Of a stretch of DNA of 64,000 nt, positions 40,201 to 52,200 are shown piece after piece. Below the pieces are notes generated by a model that searched no databases, was not told the origin of the DNA, and saw only the letters and a program-made list of their open reading frames with translations. Location: contig VWYX01000744.1 of the NCBI GenBank assembly GCA_013396525.1, positions 310,001-374,000 of the forward strand. The letters are read 5' to 3'. Every line of letters starts with the position of its first letter. The stretch's first letter is position 1. The stretch is from Chaetorhynchus papuensis. Lineage: Eukaryota; Chordata; Aves; Passeriformes; Rhipiduridae. Position numbers and translations under genes: made by a program.

Positions 40201-43200
40201 TGTTAAGCTGCTTATTTCTTTTTAAAATGAATTCCTTGCTGGGCTACATAGGATTAAGGTCCCCTTTGGTTGCAGGAATAAAATAATTTCCTGTTGCTAA
40301 CGTAGGTTTCTCTGGTAAATCTGAAGCCCTTAGGAAGAGGATGCCTTCACTGCAGCAGGTCTCTGAACTGAAGTACTGCAATCTGTCCCCATTAATGCCC
40401 TCCTCTAAAGGGAATTCAGGCTGTAGGGAATGGAGAAAATATGGGAAAGGGGCAGAAGGGGGAGGCGGGGATGCTTTGTTTTCTTTTCCACAGACATGTG
40501 AAACTTTGAGATTACATTTCTCCGTGTTTGGCAGTGGATGTGTGTGATTTGTGTGTCTGTGTGTGTGTGTTAGCTCAGGCTGGGAGACCCAGCCCTGCCT
40601 CTTACGTGTGGAGTCGATGCTCACCTCTCCAAGGGGATCGTGTGACAGTTTTGGCACAGCACAGATGCAGTGGATCTTGGCAGCTGAGGCTGCCCCTTCC
40701 AAGCATTTTTATATAGGAAGAGGCGTGTGCTGGCCAGTTTCAGAATTCTAGCACTGCTTTTAACTGTGAATTTCCAGAGGGTTTGCTATCCATTTGTCAG
40801 TTTGGATTTTCATTAAACATATACACCCATGGCAAATTAGCTGCCCTTCTCAGGGATATGTGGATGTTAGAGGCATATAGGCTGACTTGGGAAAACTCAG
40901 AGCTGGAGATCAGCTTTTTACCACGTTGCTCAGCATTTGGTAGTCCCTGAAAAATTCTTCTGTGAAGTGGTGAAGAGTAAGATGGGTGAGGCCAAATATT
41001 TATCTTCCATTCGGCAGGAAGGTTCTTTCAGTCAATTTTGTCTATTCTTAGTCTTTCCATTCTCACTCCCATCCTTCTTGTGGAGTTGACTGATATGAAG
41101 AAAAAGAAAAACCTGGAAAAATGTTTTCATTATAATTTAGAGGGTTTTCAGTTGACAGTTTTTTTAAAAAATTGCTTTTTGAATTTTTGGCAGTGTTTAA
41201 GTTTGGGTGTTTTTATAATAATCGTTGGAAAGTTTTATGGAATGGGTCTTATATTCATAAACCAGAAAAAATCAAAAGGTGAGAAGTGAATCGTCCAAGT
41301 TTTTTAAAAGCTGGTTAGCAAATGTGTATGTAATTGACATTGATGTAAATGGCAAATAGATCTACATGAGTGCCAGTTAAATTCTGAGTGGCCAAGACAC
41401 TGGAATATTAGCACTGCCCTCAACTCTTTGTCTATGAAGCTGAAGGCTGAGCACCCTTTAAATTTTTAACTCAGATTATTTAATTGCATTTATCCTTTCT
41501 CAGACATAATTAAACAGGTGATGAAAACCAGGTTGTAAATAACATAGTTATGCCTTGTGTTGGAAAGAATAATGCTCAATGGTATTCATTCACATAAAGT
41601 AGTGGGAAATGAATTCATGTCTCACCTAGGCTTGAAAAGCTTAATATATCAGTTGTTGTGGTTCATCATTAAAATCATGGAAATGACAGTATGCTTTTAA
41701 AATCCTGAACGGCAAGATATGCTTTGATAGAATGAGGCCAGCTCATAAAATCAAAAGGATAACATAATAAATAAAATTCCAGAAACCTGAGCATGTCTAC
41801 TACAGCTTTGCCCTCCTCCTGACTGTGGTGTTGATGTTGGCAGGCAGTGGGCTGTGATCGACAACTTGGGAGCAATGCCAAGGAAGACAACTGTGGAATC
41901 TGTGCAGGAGATGGCTCAACGTGCAGGCTTGTGAGGGGACAAGCTAAGGCACACGTCTCACCAGAAAAAAGTAGGTTGCACACTGATCCTGTGATGATTT
42001 GTCCTTGACTGTGTTTCCTGCTCGTACATTAGCGTGCACATTGCAGTGACCTTTTAACTGTGTGCTTGTTTGCAGTTTTACAAAGCTACTTAATTCTAAA
42101 GTCTGTGCTAGATTAGTCTGTTGAAATTCCATGAGGGATACCGCACGTTAGGGTATAGCTAGGAAAGAATTTGAGATATGCATTTTTTTTTTTTTTTATA
42201 GAGCTACTCAACTCATTCTATCAGGAATAACCATCAAGATGCACATCTTATCTTAAAGGGTATCCTCGTGTTGCAGTGTGTGTGATGCTGCAGCAATGTT
42301 TTTAAATCATGGAAACATCTTATAGATGGTTTTATGGAAATAGTGGCCTATGCTTGAAAGTACCTGGTTTTCAAATTAACTTTGATTTTTCTTTTTTTTT
42401 TGTGGTGTTTGAAGACAGTTGACTTTCAGAGGCAGGCTACTAATTGTATGGTACAAAAATCACAAGGTGAAAGGACTAATACTTCCATCTCATTTTTGTG
42501 TGCTTGGCTCAAATTTTGCTGTATTTGTTTTGTGTTTCTAGATATAGATAGATATGCACAAAATAGCGCTTTCCCTTTCTGATGTGAAGGTCAGCTGGAG
42601 TTGAAGGGAATTGTGTTGTCTGCTGCAGTTTTACAGCAACAGAGATTCTCCTGGAGAAGGATGATTCCTGGGCACACCATAGCTCATTCTAAGGCAACCC
42701 AAAATAAACTTGTTGGATTGGTGACTCTGGTTAGATAGCTCACGATAAGTGAAATAAAAAGTTTTGCATTTAATTGCTGCTTAGGATGGAAGGACAGGAA
42801 GACAGAGTGGTAAAAGGGATCTGGTTTTGAAACTGTCATTTTGTGACAGAATAGTATTAATTTCACTTGTGGTATTCTGGCTCAGGTAAGAGTTGACTAC
42901 AGCTGGCATCACTTGGTGGAAGGTCTCTCCTGTTGCCTTGAACGTTGTGAAGAATGCCCATGGTTCATTGTTTCCTCTGTCATAACTCGGTGTCTCTTTA
43001 AGAGTCCTTTAAAATTAAAGGCCGAGAAATAGTGCTCTGAGGAAAGATGTCAGTTTTGCCAACTTTTGGGTTTATCTTGTGCTGCAGTAGGCTGGATGAT
43101 ATGAATGAATTACCACTGGCATAAGCAAAACACTACACATGCTGCTAAATTCAGAACTTGATGTTTTTCTTGGTGTTGTGATGGTGCCAAAATCTTTTTT

Positions 43201-46200
43201 TGGGTCACGTTGTTCAACACTGTGCAATGAATTCCATATAACCATCCTGTGTGTGAATGAAATGTGGAAATAAAGCCATCCTTTCTTTGTGGTAGAACAT
43301 CAGTGAAGGGAGGCACATTATCTTCTGAAGAGTCATTTGGAAGCTTTCAGAACTAGTGTTGAGAAAATATCGACACATGACAGACATGTGTTTAAGAGGG
43401 AGCCTGAGGCTGTGAGCAGGATGTAAATTTTACTGTTCAGTGAAGCAAATTAAAGAACTGGAAGGAAAGCAAGAGCCAAAGATTTTAGTATAAAAAAAGA
43501 GGCATAAGGGAAAATAAAAGTGCTTGGTTATCTTAGACCTTACTTTGAAACAAAGACATTTAGGCATTGATAGCAAATGATTTCTCGTGAAGGACTAATT
43601 TTGTTTTATTATCTTTTTTTATATGTTTTTACATTAAATTAATGCCTTTGATCAGAAAGTTAAATGGCACTGAAAGGGAGCTTACTGTTTTGCAAATATG
43701 AAACGATCAGTCATTTTAAAAGCTCTTTATTTTTTCCACTAACACTTAATTGCCTTTGAAAGACAAAGTAAGTTAAAATTCTGTCAGCAAGCCAGATTCC
43801 AACATTCTGGTAAAATGATTAAAGGTTTGACTAATGATATTCAAACAAAAAGTGTAATAGGTTGTAAAATGTACCATCCCATTGGGAACCGAGATATCAC
43901 GGGCCTGATGTTTCTAGTACCATATGCATGGAACTCCCATTAACTCCACTGTGCACATGGAAAAATTGTAGGATTGGGCCCTCATATCTCCTTTCTGCAC
44001 CATTGTTGGCAAGAAATGGTAGGAAAGTGTTCTGGTTCTGATACCAAGGAAGAAGAAAAGATGCTGGTTCAATGGGGGGTGAAATGGAAGGCACGCACTT
44101 GTCCTAATCTGGTTTTATTTGACTCCTAAACTGCAAACTACTTGTAAGTTTTACCTTTTTTAATGTTTTGCTAAAGAGGTTCTTATATAAAAGCTTTCAC
44201 TGACGGCTTTGTAACTGAATTTCCTTTTGCCATGTCCTTTATTTCCTATAGCACTGGTCACTTCTTCTCATTTGTTTGTATGTCATCGTCCCCAAGCATG
44301 CTTAACCAAAAACCTAATTTCACTTTGGTCATTTATCTAAACAGAAGCCTTTGGCTCAGCTCCCTCTTCTGTGTCATCATCCAGCTCAACTTTGTGACAA
44401 CTTCCTGCCTCACATTTATTTCCCTTTGAAATCAATACACACGGAGCTAGCAACCTGAGTTGTCGAGGTTGCCTGATACTTCCCTTTATAAGAAGGATTA
44501 TTTGCCAAAATTTGACAGTTGTGTCAGAAACTTCTCGTGCCAGGTGCTAAGTGTTTTGGAGAAAATTTAGCCAAAACAACTCGTTGTATTCCAAGGACAC
44601 AGAGGAGAAAAACATGTTGTTTCCCACTGTCAAAAAGTTCTTGAAACATTTTCTTTAATATATCTTAACATCCCCCCATTGTTGAACTTGATCACAGATC
44701 AGGGATTTGAAATTTGGCAGGCAATGGTCTTCTGGTCATGGATAAGTCTTTTGCAATGTCTGTGAACATCAACACATATTTTACTACAAACTTTACAAAA
44801 AATCCAACCTCTTCCTTCAGTTTCTGTGGAATCTTCTTGGATGCTAACAGCTGAAATTTCTGAAAACTTATCCTTTTAAATGTTCTCTAGCTTGTTGCGA
44901 GTCCTAACTGCAAACAGATCATATGTGTGCAGCCTCCTTAGAATACATTAACATGTTGCTCTTCCAGAAATAAGCCATTAAAATTTTTCTTTGAGGTTGC
45001 TCTTGCTTTCTGGTTTACTGCAATGTGGAACAGGTGCCACGGGATGAACTCCATGATGACTCCTACCTCACAGTCAGGCGTTCAGAAGAGATTTTGTGGA
45101 GAGCTTCCAATCTCGTGAGCTTCAGACCTATGATGGGGAGTGATGAGATCACATGAGAGGGAAAGTTGAGATGAGCTGAACAGAAAAATGTGCTGTTCAT
45201 GCAGTGGAGGAAAGGCAGATATGAGGTGGGTGGAGGGTGTAGGACTGGCTGTATGGACACACTGAGTCAAGGAAAAGAGGAAGAGAAGACGACTGAGATT
45301 AGATAAGGAATCTGGGTGGGAGATGGAGTCAAAAGCACTTGGAGAGGAAGGGGAAAAATCAACCCTGTGTAGAGGCAGAGGAGGGAATTGGGACTGGCTT
45401 GGCAGGAAAACTGTGTGTGGAGAGGGGTAGAATGCCAATGCATTAGCATTTCAGTATGGATAAGGAGCATGTTTTTGAAGCAAATTTAATCATGGCCCTA
45501 ACATACTGTTCATCAGTTCACATCACAGAGATTTATACTCTCGGAGAGTATAAATTGGAATTTTTTGGATGAGGCTAAACCAGAAGATGCATCCCAGAAA
45601 AGGACCTGATGTTCTCCAGCAGCTACAGAACGTACAGTCCATGGGATCAGACTAGAATTAGTCCCAGCGAGGCACCTGCAATTTTGTAGAGTGGCTGCTG
45701 GGTCTTCAGCACCAACTGTTTCAGTCTCGTGTCCCTTTAGTTTGATTGGTTTACTTGGAGTTGTTATTGGTAGAATGAAGCCTCCTCCTTTACTTTCATG
45801 GTCTCTTTTGTCTTGAAGAAATTTCTTTGTAAGAACATTGGCTCTTTCATTACTTATTTTGCACTGCATTTCCTGAAGATCCATTTTCTTGAGGAGCTGC
45901 TTACTGTATGTCTTTTGTGTTTTCTCCAGTGCATGTATTTGGCTTTGCCCAGATTGCTTTCAAAGCCCAGCAGCAGTGTCTTCTGAAATTATGCCTGATG
46001 CCAGAATGGATGAGGGAAGCCACTGCAATAAGACTCCAAATATTTTGAGATTTTTAGTTCCTGTGTGCTGTAATTGTTCCTGGATTATTGTCATTACGGT
46101 CTGTACTTTGAGAGCACAAAGATCTTCGATCAGAACCAGGAAACCAGCAAATGAGTTCTGAGCAAATACATAGAAAGAAACATTTTTTATAGACCTGAAA

Positions 46201-49200
46201 TAAACCCTCTGGCCTCCTATAAGGGGAGAGAGGGAAAAAATCCCAACTGGCCCATATGTGAAGCAGTAAATGGGTCCACCATGGCCCACATGGAAAAATA
46301 AATAAAACCTGCTGAATTGGATTGAGTTTAGGAATGTGGCTCCTTTATTTTGATCCTGGGGATTAGCTCCCAGTCTTACCATAGCAGGGAGTCTGATCTT
46401 GCTCTCATTGAGATCCAAAATCTAAATCCACATTAACACCATAGAAACAGCATCAAACCTTGCCATCTAAAGTAAAAGCAATCCAGGAGCTTAATCAGCA
46501 AGTGCTGTGTGTAGAGTGTGCCCACGTTTGCTGAGAGGGTCCCCGGGTGAGAGTGGAGGGAGATCCTCATGTGCTGTTGGGAATCCCTGCCCTGGAAGCA
46601 GCGTTAGGACAGAGAGACAATATCTCACCTGCTTCTCAGTTTTTAAGGTGAGCCTTAATCTGAGCTCAGATGTTAGAGCCTAGTGCTTCTGCGTGTTCCA
46701 GGTGATTTTGGGCGAGTTTGTTTCCAGCTTTTTTAGACAAAGGTCAGCAATTAACTTTCAAAGAGACAGAAATACTGTAAGAGGAAAGAAAAAGGTAATC
46801 AAAAATTCTCGGTATGGATTTCAGGGCAGCAATTTCCCCTTCTGTTTTCATAGGAGTTCACTGCTTTTAGCAGTGTGGACCCTACTGATTTAATGGGAAA
46901 TGTGCAGCACAACCATTTAAAATGGGTTTACAGAGCCTTGTGTTTCTTTAAGAATATGAATTACATTCAGCTGAGAACTGGAGACCTTTGGAATATATAG
47001 TTTTGGATGCCAGACCTGGACAACCATTACTATTGTTTCAAAGCTGTCCCTAGGAGAAGGAGGAGTCCTTCATGGTCAGTTCTGTCCCATTTGTTCCAAA
47101 TCCTCATCTCTGTTCAGAGGTCCGAAAATCTCACATTTATTTTTTTCCTGTAATTTACTTCATCTCAAGGAAAGACTGCCCTAGGTCATAACTATCTCAG
47201 TCAGGTTACAAAAATCTCCTGCTGTCAGACTCCTTGACAGGTCTGTGGGCTGCAGAGGCTGACTGCTGCTGTGGCGGTGAGCTTAGTCATCTCTAATGCA
47301 AATAAAACACTTTCTGGTAATATTGTCTCTGCCGCAGAGAAACACCAAATTTAGCACCCCCGTGAGACTTTTGGACCATATCAGAGAGTGCTTCGGTGAG
47401 GGTGGAATGTCTGTAGTACTGCTGAAGGAATGTGAGGCATCCTGGAAGGGGATCAGCAGGGTCTGCCGGGGCGAGCGGGGCTGCCTGTGGGGAGGTGTGG
47501 GAAGCACAGCAGGACGGCCCTGGTTGTTCTCCAGAGGAGCAGTCCTGCACGTGTGTGCACATCTGCAAACCCGGGCTGTGCCCGTGTGTCGCTGTCGCTA
47601 CATGGACGGGTAGAAAAACCACACCAAGTCCAGGGTTTTGTATCAATGGCTGCAGGCCCCTTTAATGGTTTTTCCTGAGGCTTTTATATGTTCGTTCACA
47701 AAAAGCGTGTTAAATGGCATAAGGTAATTGGTCCTCTGGCCATCCACCCCTTGAGGGGATTGGCCAAATTCTAAGACTTCCATTCCCAAGTATTTTGCTA
47801 GTTAGAGCCATAACAATGTGACAAAACAATCTGCAGGTGCCAGTATTTACAAAATGATAACTTTGTCTTAGACAGCTTGCATGGGAAAGACAGAAGAGCT
47901 CTCACAAAATGCTGCAGAAAGCTGAAAGATTTCTCTGCTAAAAGCTTTTCAGTGCCCCCATCTGTGGAGCACGGGCTGCTTTCGGTTCCCCTTCAGTGCA
48001 GCAGCTCCTGTGTTCTGAGCTGGTCACAATCTGACTTTGACTCGAGGTTTTGTGCTGTGACTGATGGTTGGTTGTTATCAGGGTGGGACACAATTCTTCC
48101 CCACCAAGTAAGAACAGACGGGCCCCTCAAACCTGCTTTCTCTCAAATACTGTCGAGCACATGTGAATTCAGGAGTTATTTCCTTACTTTAAAGATACAC
48201 ACACCCGCTACCTCCTGGCTATCTTTAGCAATTCCTCTGATGAAAAACCAAGATGCAAAAGGATATTAAGTGGTTCAGTAGTTAATGTTTTTTCCAGGAC
48301 TCCTTGGTTGTATTATTGTTTTACTGTAGTATTTTTCACTCTGGTGGAATACCCAAGTATGAAATTAATAAAGCTCATATTTTATTACATCCAAAATAAA
48401 TTGTTATATTTAAATGTCCTTCCTAGAAATTGACGATATAAAAACTGTAACATAAGAAGGTGTTTATTTCAGAAAAAATAATTGCAGTATTTGCTTGAAG
48501 TATTCTGAACATTTGGCAGGAAATCGTGCTTATGCTAAGGAGATGTAAACCAGAAGCTGATAATTTAGCATCTACTATAAAGGGGTCTGGTTTGAAGTGG
48601 AAAGAAACATTCTTCAACTGTTTTTTAGTTAAAACTAAACTCAGCTATTCTTCCTCTGCATATTTTATGCCTAATTCTGGAGCCAGCGTATCGCTGACCT
48701 TCAACACACATTACTTTTTGAATTCACAAAAAGGAACTTCCTCTGCACAGCCACTGAAGCTGCAGTAGCTCCATCCCCAAACAGAGCATCCTGTGCAGGG
48801 GGTACCTGCAGTGGGCACACGAGGCAGGTCCTGCCATACAGGAGATGTGCACTTGGGCCATGAGGGGAGTGGGTGACAGCACACTGATGTTCTCCTCCTT
48901 GGATGCTTCTCTCTTCCTTTTGTGGGTGTCCCCGTGGGTGCCCTTTTCTGAGAGCACTGCTTTTGTTGGCAGGGTTGTGAGGGTCTCTAATCTGTTGCTT
49001 TGACTGGCAACTCAGTTTGCTCGGGCAAATCACAGACTTCCTACTTTTGAGATGAAAAGTAATAACCTTCTGCCTTTGTAAAATGCACTGAAGTAAGCGT
49101 GTTCCACGTTTATGTAGGAAGAGGCCCTTCAGGCAGCCAAAAGCTGTTTTGTATTGACATGTCCTGTTGGGGGCTGGCTGGGTTTATAGTTCATTTTAAA

Positions 49201-52200
49201 TTGAGCCTCTTACTGGAAGAAATGATCTTATATGGTAAGTTAGATGCAGACACTGTTATAACATATACCTTATAGCTATTATATATTTTCTCTTAACTGT
49301 TCTGTAATTGGTTAAGGGTTAGTGTTAAGTAGATGATTTATTTCCTGTAAGTCCTGCCACTTATTAAAGTTGTGACCTGCAGCAGGAAATGAGGTGTGGG
49401 CAAAATGAGACTGAGCAGCTGCTGATTTTTGTAAGGGGGAAGGACTACTTAGCAGATTCCTTACGTCAGTTCAGTGATTAGGAAATAAAACTGGGACAGC
49501 AGAGTGTAAATATGTTCCTAATACACTACTGACATTTCGGTTCTGATTGTTAATGGCAAATTATTTTCTAAGAACAAGCAAGATTTACAGGTCCATTTGT
49601 AGAATAGTTGCATGACCTAGCAAACAGACTCAGTACACTGTACTTAATAAAATAACGTATTATTTTTAATAGAAAAATTGTGAAAGCTGTGAAATATTTT
49701 CTTAGACACCTTTGACAGTTTTCAGTCTAATTGTGTGATGTACAAGTTCCCTGACGAAGGATAACTTCTGAAACAGTTGTTTAATTTTCCTAGGGGAAGA
49801 AACTGTGATTGCTGTACCACATGGGAGTCGCAGTGTGAGAATTACCCTGAAAGGACCAGCACACCTTGGTATGACTGAGCTGTTTTATTTATTCATCCAT
49901 AGGCAGAAGATAAAAACAGAACCTTATTTGGTAACATGGGTAAGATCATGACCTTGATACCTTGATTCCTCTTCCCATCTTTAATATCCAGCCTGGAGAT
50001 AGTCCTAGAGAACACTGGAAAGTCTACTTGGTAAAAAGAAAAAGAATACACAATGGTGGTTTCTATTCCTTCTATTTAAACCAATATAAGGTGTCTCAAA
50101 TACAGTACACTCTTAAACAACATGCAAAAGAAATTACTTCCAGAGGATTATGTGTGGGATCAATAACACCTGCATAACTCAGCACCAGATTTCTGTTGAA
50201 GCCTCTGACAAGTGATCTAGGTACAAATGAAATAGAGAAAACAACTACACAAGCCCTGTTCCCTTGTAATTCTTTTGGCTGTTACATGGTACCAGTGAGA
50301 AACAGTTTGCTTTTCTGTCAGACAGCTGGTTTCCAATGTTTTCTGATAAAACTGATGGCAGTGTTTACGGCAATTTCTTTATCCATAGGCTTAGTTTGTG
50401 TTGAGAATTAATGGAGAATTTCAGTGGTAAGTGGGGCTGCCATGAAATAAACTATTCACTTAACTCTGAACAATTTTTTATTTGTAGAAGTGGCAGATGT
50501 AGTCTGGATCATAGAAATAAAAAGAACTTCGGCTCTGAGATATGTAAACAGAATTAAAAAAATGCATTTTATTTGAAAACTGCTCATCAGTTTGTTTGCT
50601 TTCAGGAATATATTGTCACGTTCTTTCGAAGAAAAAAAATGCAATAAAACTCCCACTGCAGAACAGCTCCAGAGTGATAATGACTTTTAGATATACCACT
50701 GATACCAAAAAATATACAAAGCTGAACTTACATTGAAATAAATAATATTCCTTTAAAGCTGTTGCAGGGGATGTGTGAAGGAGTGACACTGACCGGTTCA
50801 GGTCAGGACTCCTGGACTTTCTTAAGTAGTTCTGCAGAAGGAAGTTGTTGTTTCAGCTTTGTATGAGGAAAAAGTACTAGATTGAGTGGCTCCTGGGGGA
50901 TTTCTGGAAAGCTCCTGAGGAATGCAGCAGCAGCTCAGTAACTGAGTACAGAGTGCTCCTGGCTTCCTACCCCGGGTGGCTCCGTAAAGAAGCTGTGGCT
51001 TGGCATTACCTTTGTTAGTTCACTCTCTAGCTGGATGAGAATCGTGAAACGTTCCTTTAACCACTTCCACCAGCACATCTGTTTGCAAATCTGTGAGGAT
51101 TTAGACATTTTTTTACCTAAAATTAAAATTGCAGAGGTGAAAAACAACCGAGAGCTGTTGTGGGGAGAGAGGTGGCAATCGCTTCTGGCTTCATAGCCGG
51201 CTCTCCAAGAGCCAACGCTCCAGGAATTCTTCTCCACCTTCCCACTGTGTGTGTTCGTGGGGGTTTGTCACTTAGCAGGAGACACCAAATGATCCTTTGT
51301 CTGCAACTTCATCGACCTCAGTGTGGGTGTGCTGGTATAATTAAAGCCAGAATTGTAAAAATAATCACCCATTTATTACCGGTTCCATTTGTCAGAGATG
51401 TTTTTCCTGGCTTGCAAGAAGTTGAATTGAACAGGTGAAGCAGGGACTACTCATTGTTAAGATTTTACACTGCCTCCTGTTGCCAGTATATATTTGACCT
51501 TCAAGTGGAGTCAGCAGCAACAGCAAAAACTTGAAGAGCACTGTGGAGTGTCTGGCACTTTTCCCTTTATCTTGTGTTCTGTGGTGCTTCATCCTGGGTT
51601 TATGATCTGGTCTTGTTCCAGGAAGGCACAGCTGCTGGGCTAATCAAAAATGGAAATGCAGTTGGAGATGCAGCACGGAACAGATTTGAAACAAATGCTC
51701 TGAGCGTTGTTTTGCAACCAGCAGTCAGTGTTTGAGTGAGGGGTGCATTTCTTTGTAGCTGGTTAGATTAAATATTTATTACTTTAAGACAGGCAACAGA
51801 TTCATCAGAGAGCCAAAATGTTCCTTTGGGTTTTTAACAAATAGGGGCCCCCTGTACTTCTGCCTGCTTGGGTCTGGTGAAAGATTTGGTGGAAAATAAC
51901 CAAGTAATTAGCACAAAAATGGGTCTGAATAAAATGTTTCATTGTGTTGGTTTTGTTTTTGATTTGGACTGTATTATGGCTTTTCTAGTAGTTGTTTTAA
52001 GAGCATTAAAATCAAAAGAAAGACGGAAAGTTCCCTGAAATTAATCCTCTAGCAGAAGAAACAGGAAAACCAGAAGCTAATATTTTTACAAGTGGCTAAT
52101 GCTAGATAACTGAGTTCGTGAACTTAGGGAGGTTAAATGTTACTAAAAGGAACCGAAGCTTTTTTCTTTTTGCCAATTTTTTCTCTGTCCACAGTGATTT

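Larger units (their letters stand above)
28604..41843 (+). other. ADAMTSL3: ADAMTSL3 intron, phase 0, 13.2 kb
   Basis: Donor GTACGT, weak acceptor TGTTGGCAG. This is the largest complete intron. It holds GC-richer patches at about 29700-29900 and 32640-33110, the 30-bp minisatellite at 33126 and a T18 run. Neither GC-richer patch shows conserved protein motifs, and both may be old repeats I cannot name. Confidence 0.93.
41971..49793 (+). other. ADAMTSL3: ADAMTSL3 intron, phase 1
   Basis: Donor GTAGGT, acceptor TTTTCCTAG. It holds a T15 run at 42183-42197, the purine-rich segment at 45120 and the minus-strand frame at 45513-46421. A GC-richer patch at about 47430-47600 passes into sequence (47620-47900) that has the look of a dispersed repeat but could not be classified. 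Confidence 0.92.

Noticed and set aside
40244..40702. 152-codon minus-strand frame
   Set aside because: It includes low-complexity TG-repeat translation (His/Thr-rich) and no domain.
41844..41847. Second CAG near the acceptor as a tandem alternative site
   Set aside because: The spacing is 4 nt, not 3, so its use would shift the frame; family sequence supports the first site.
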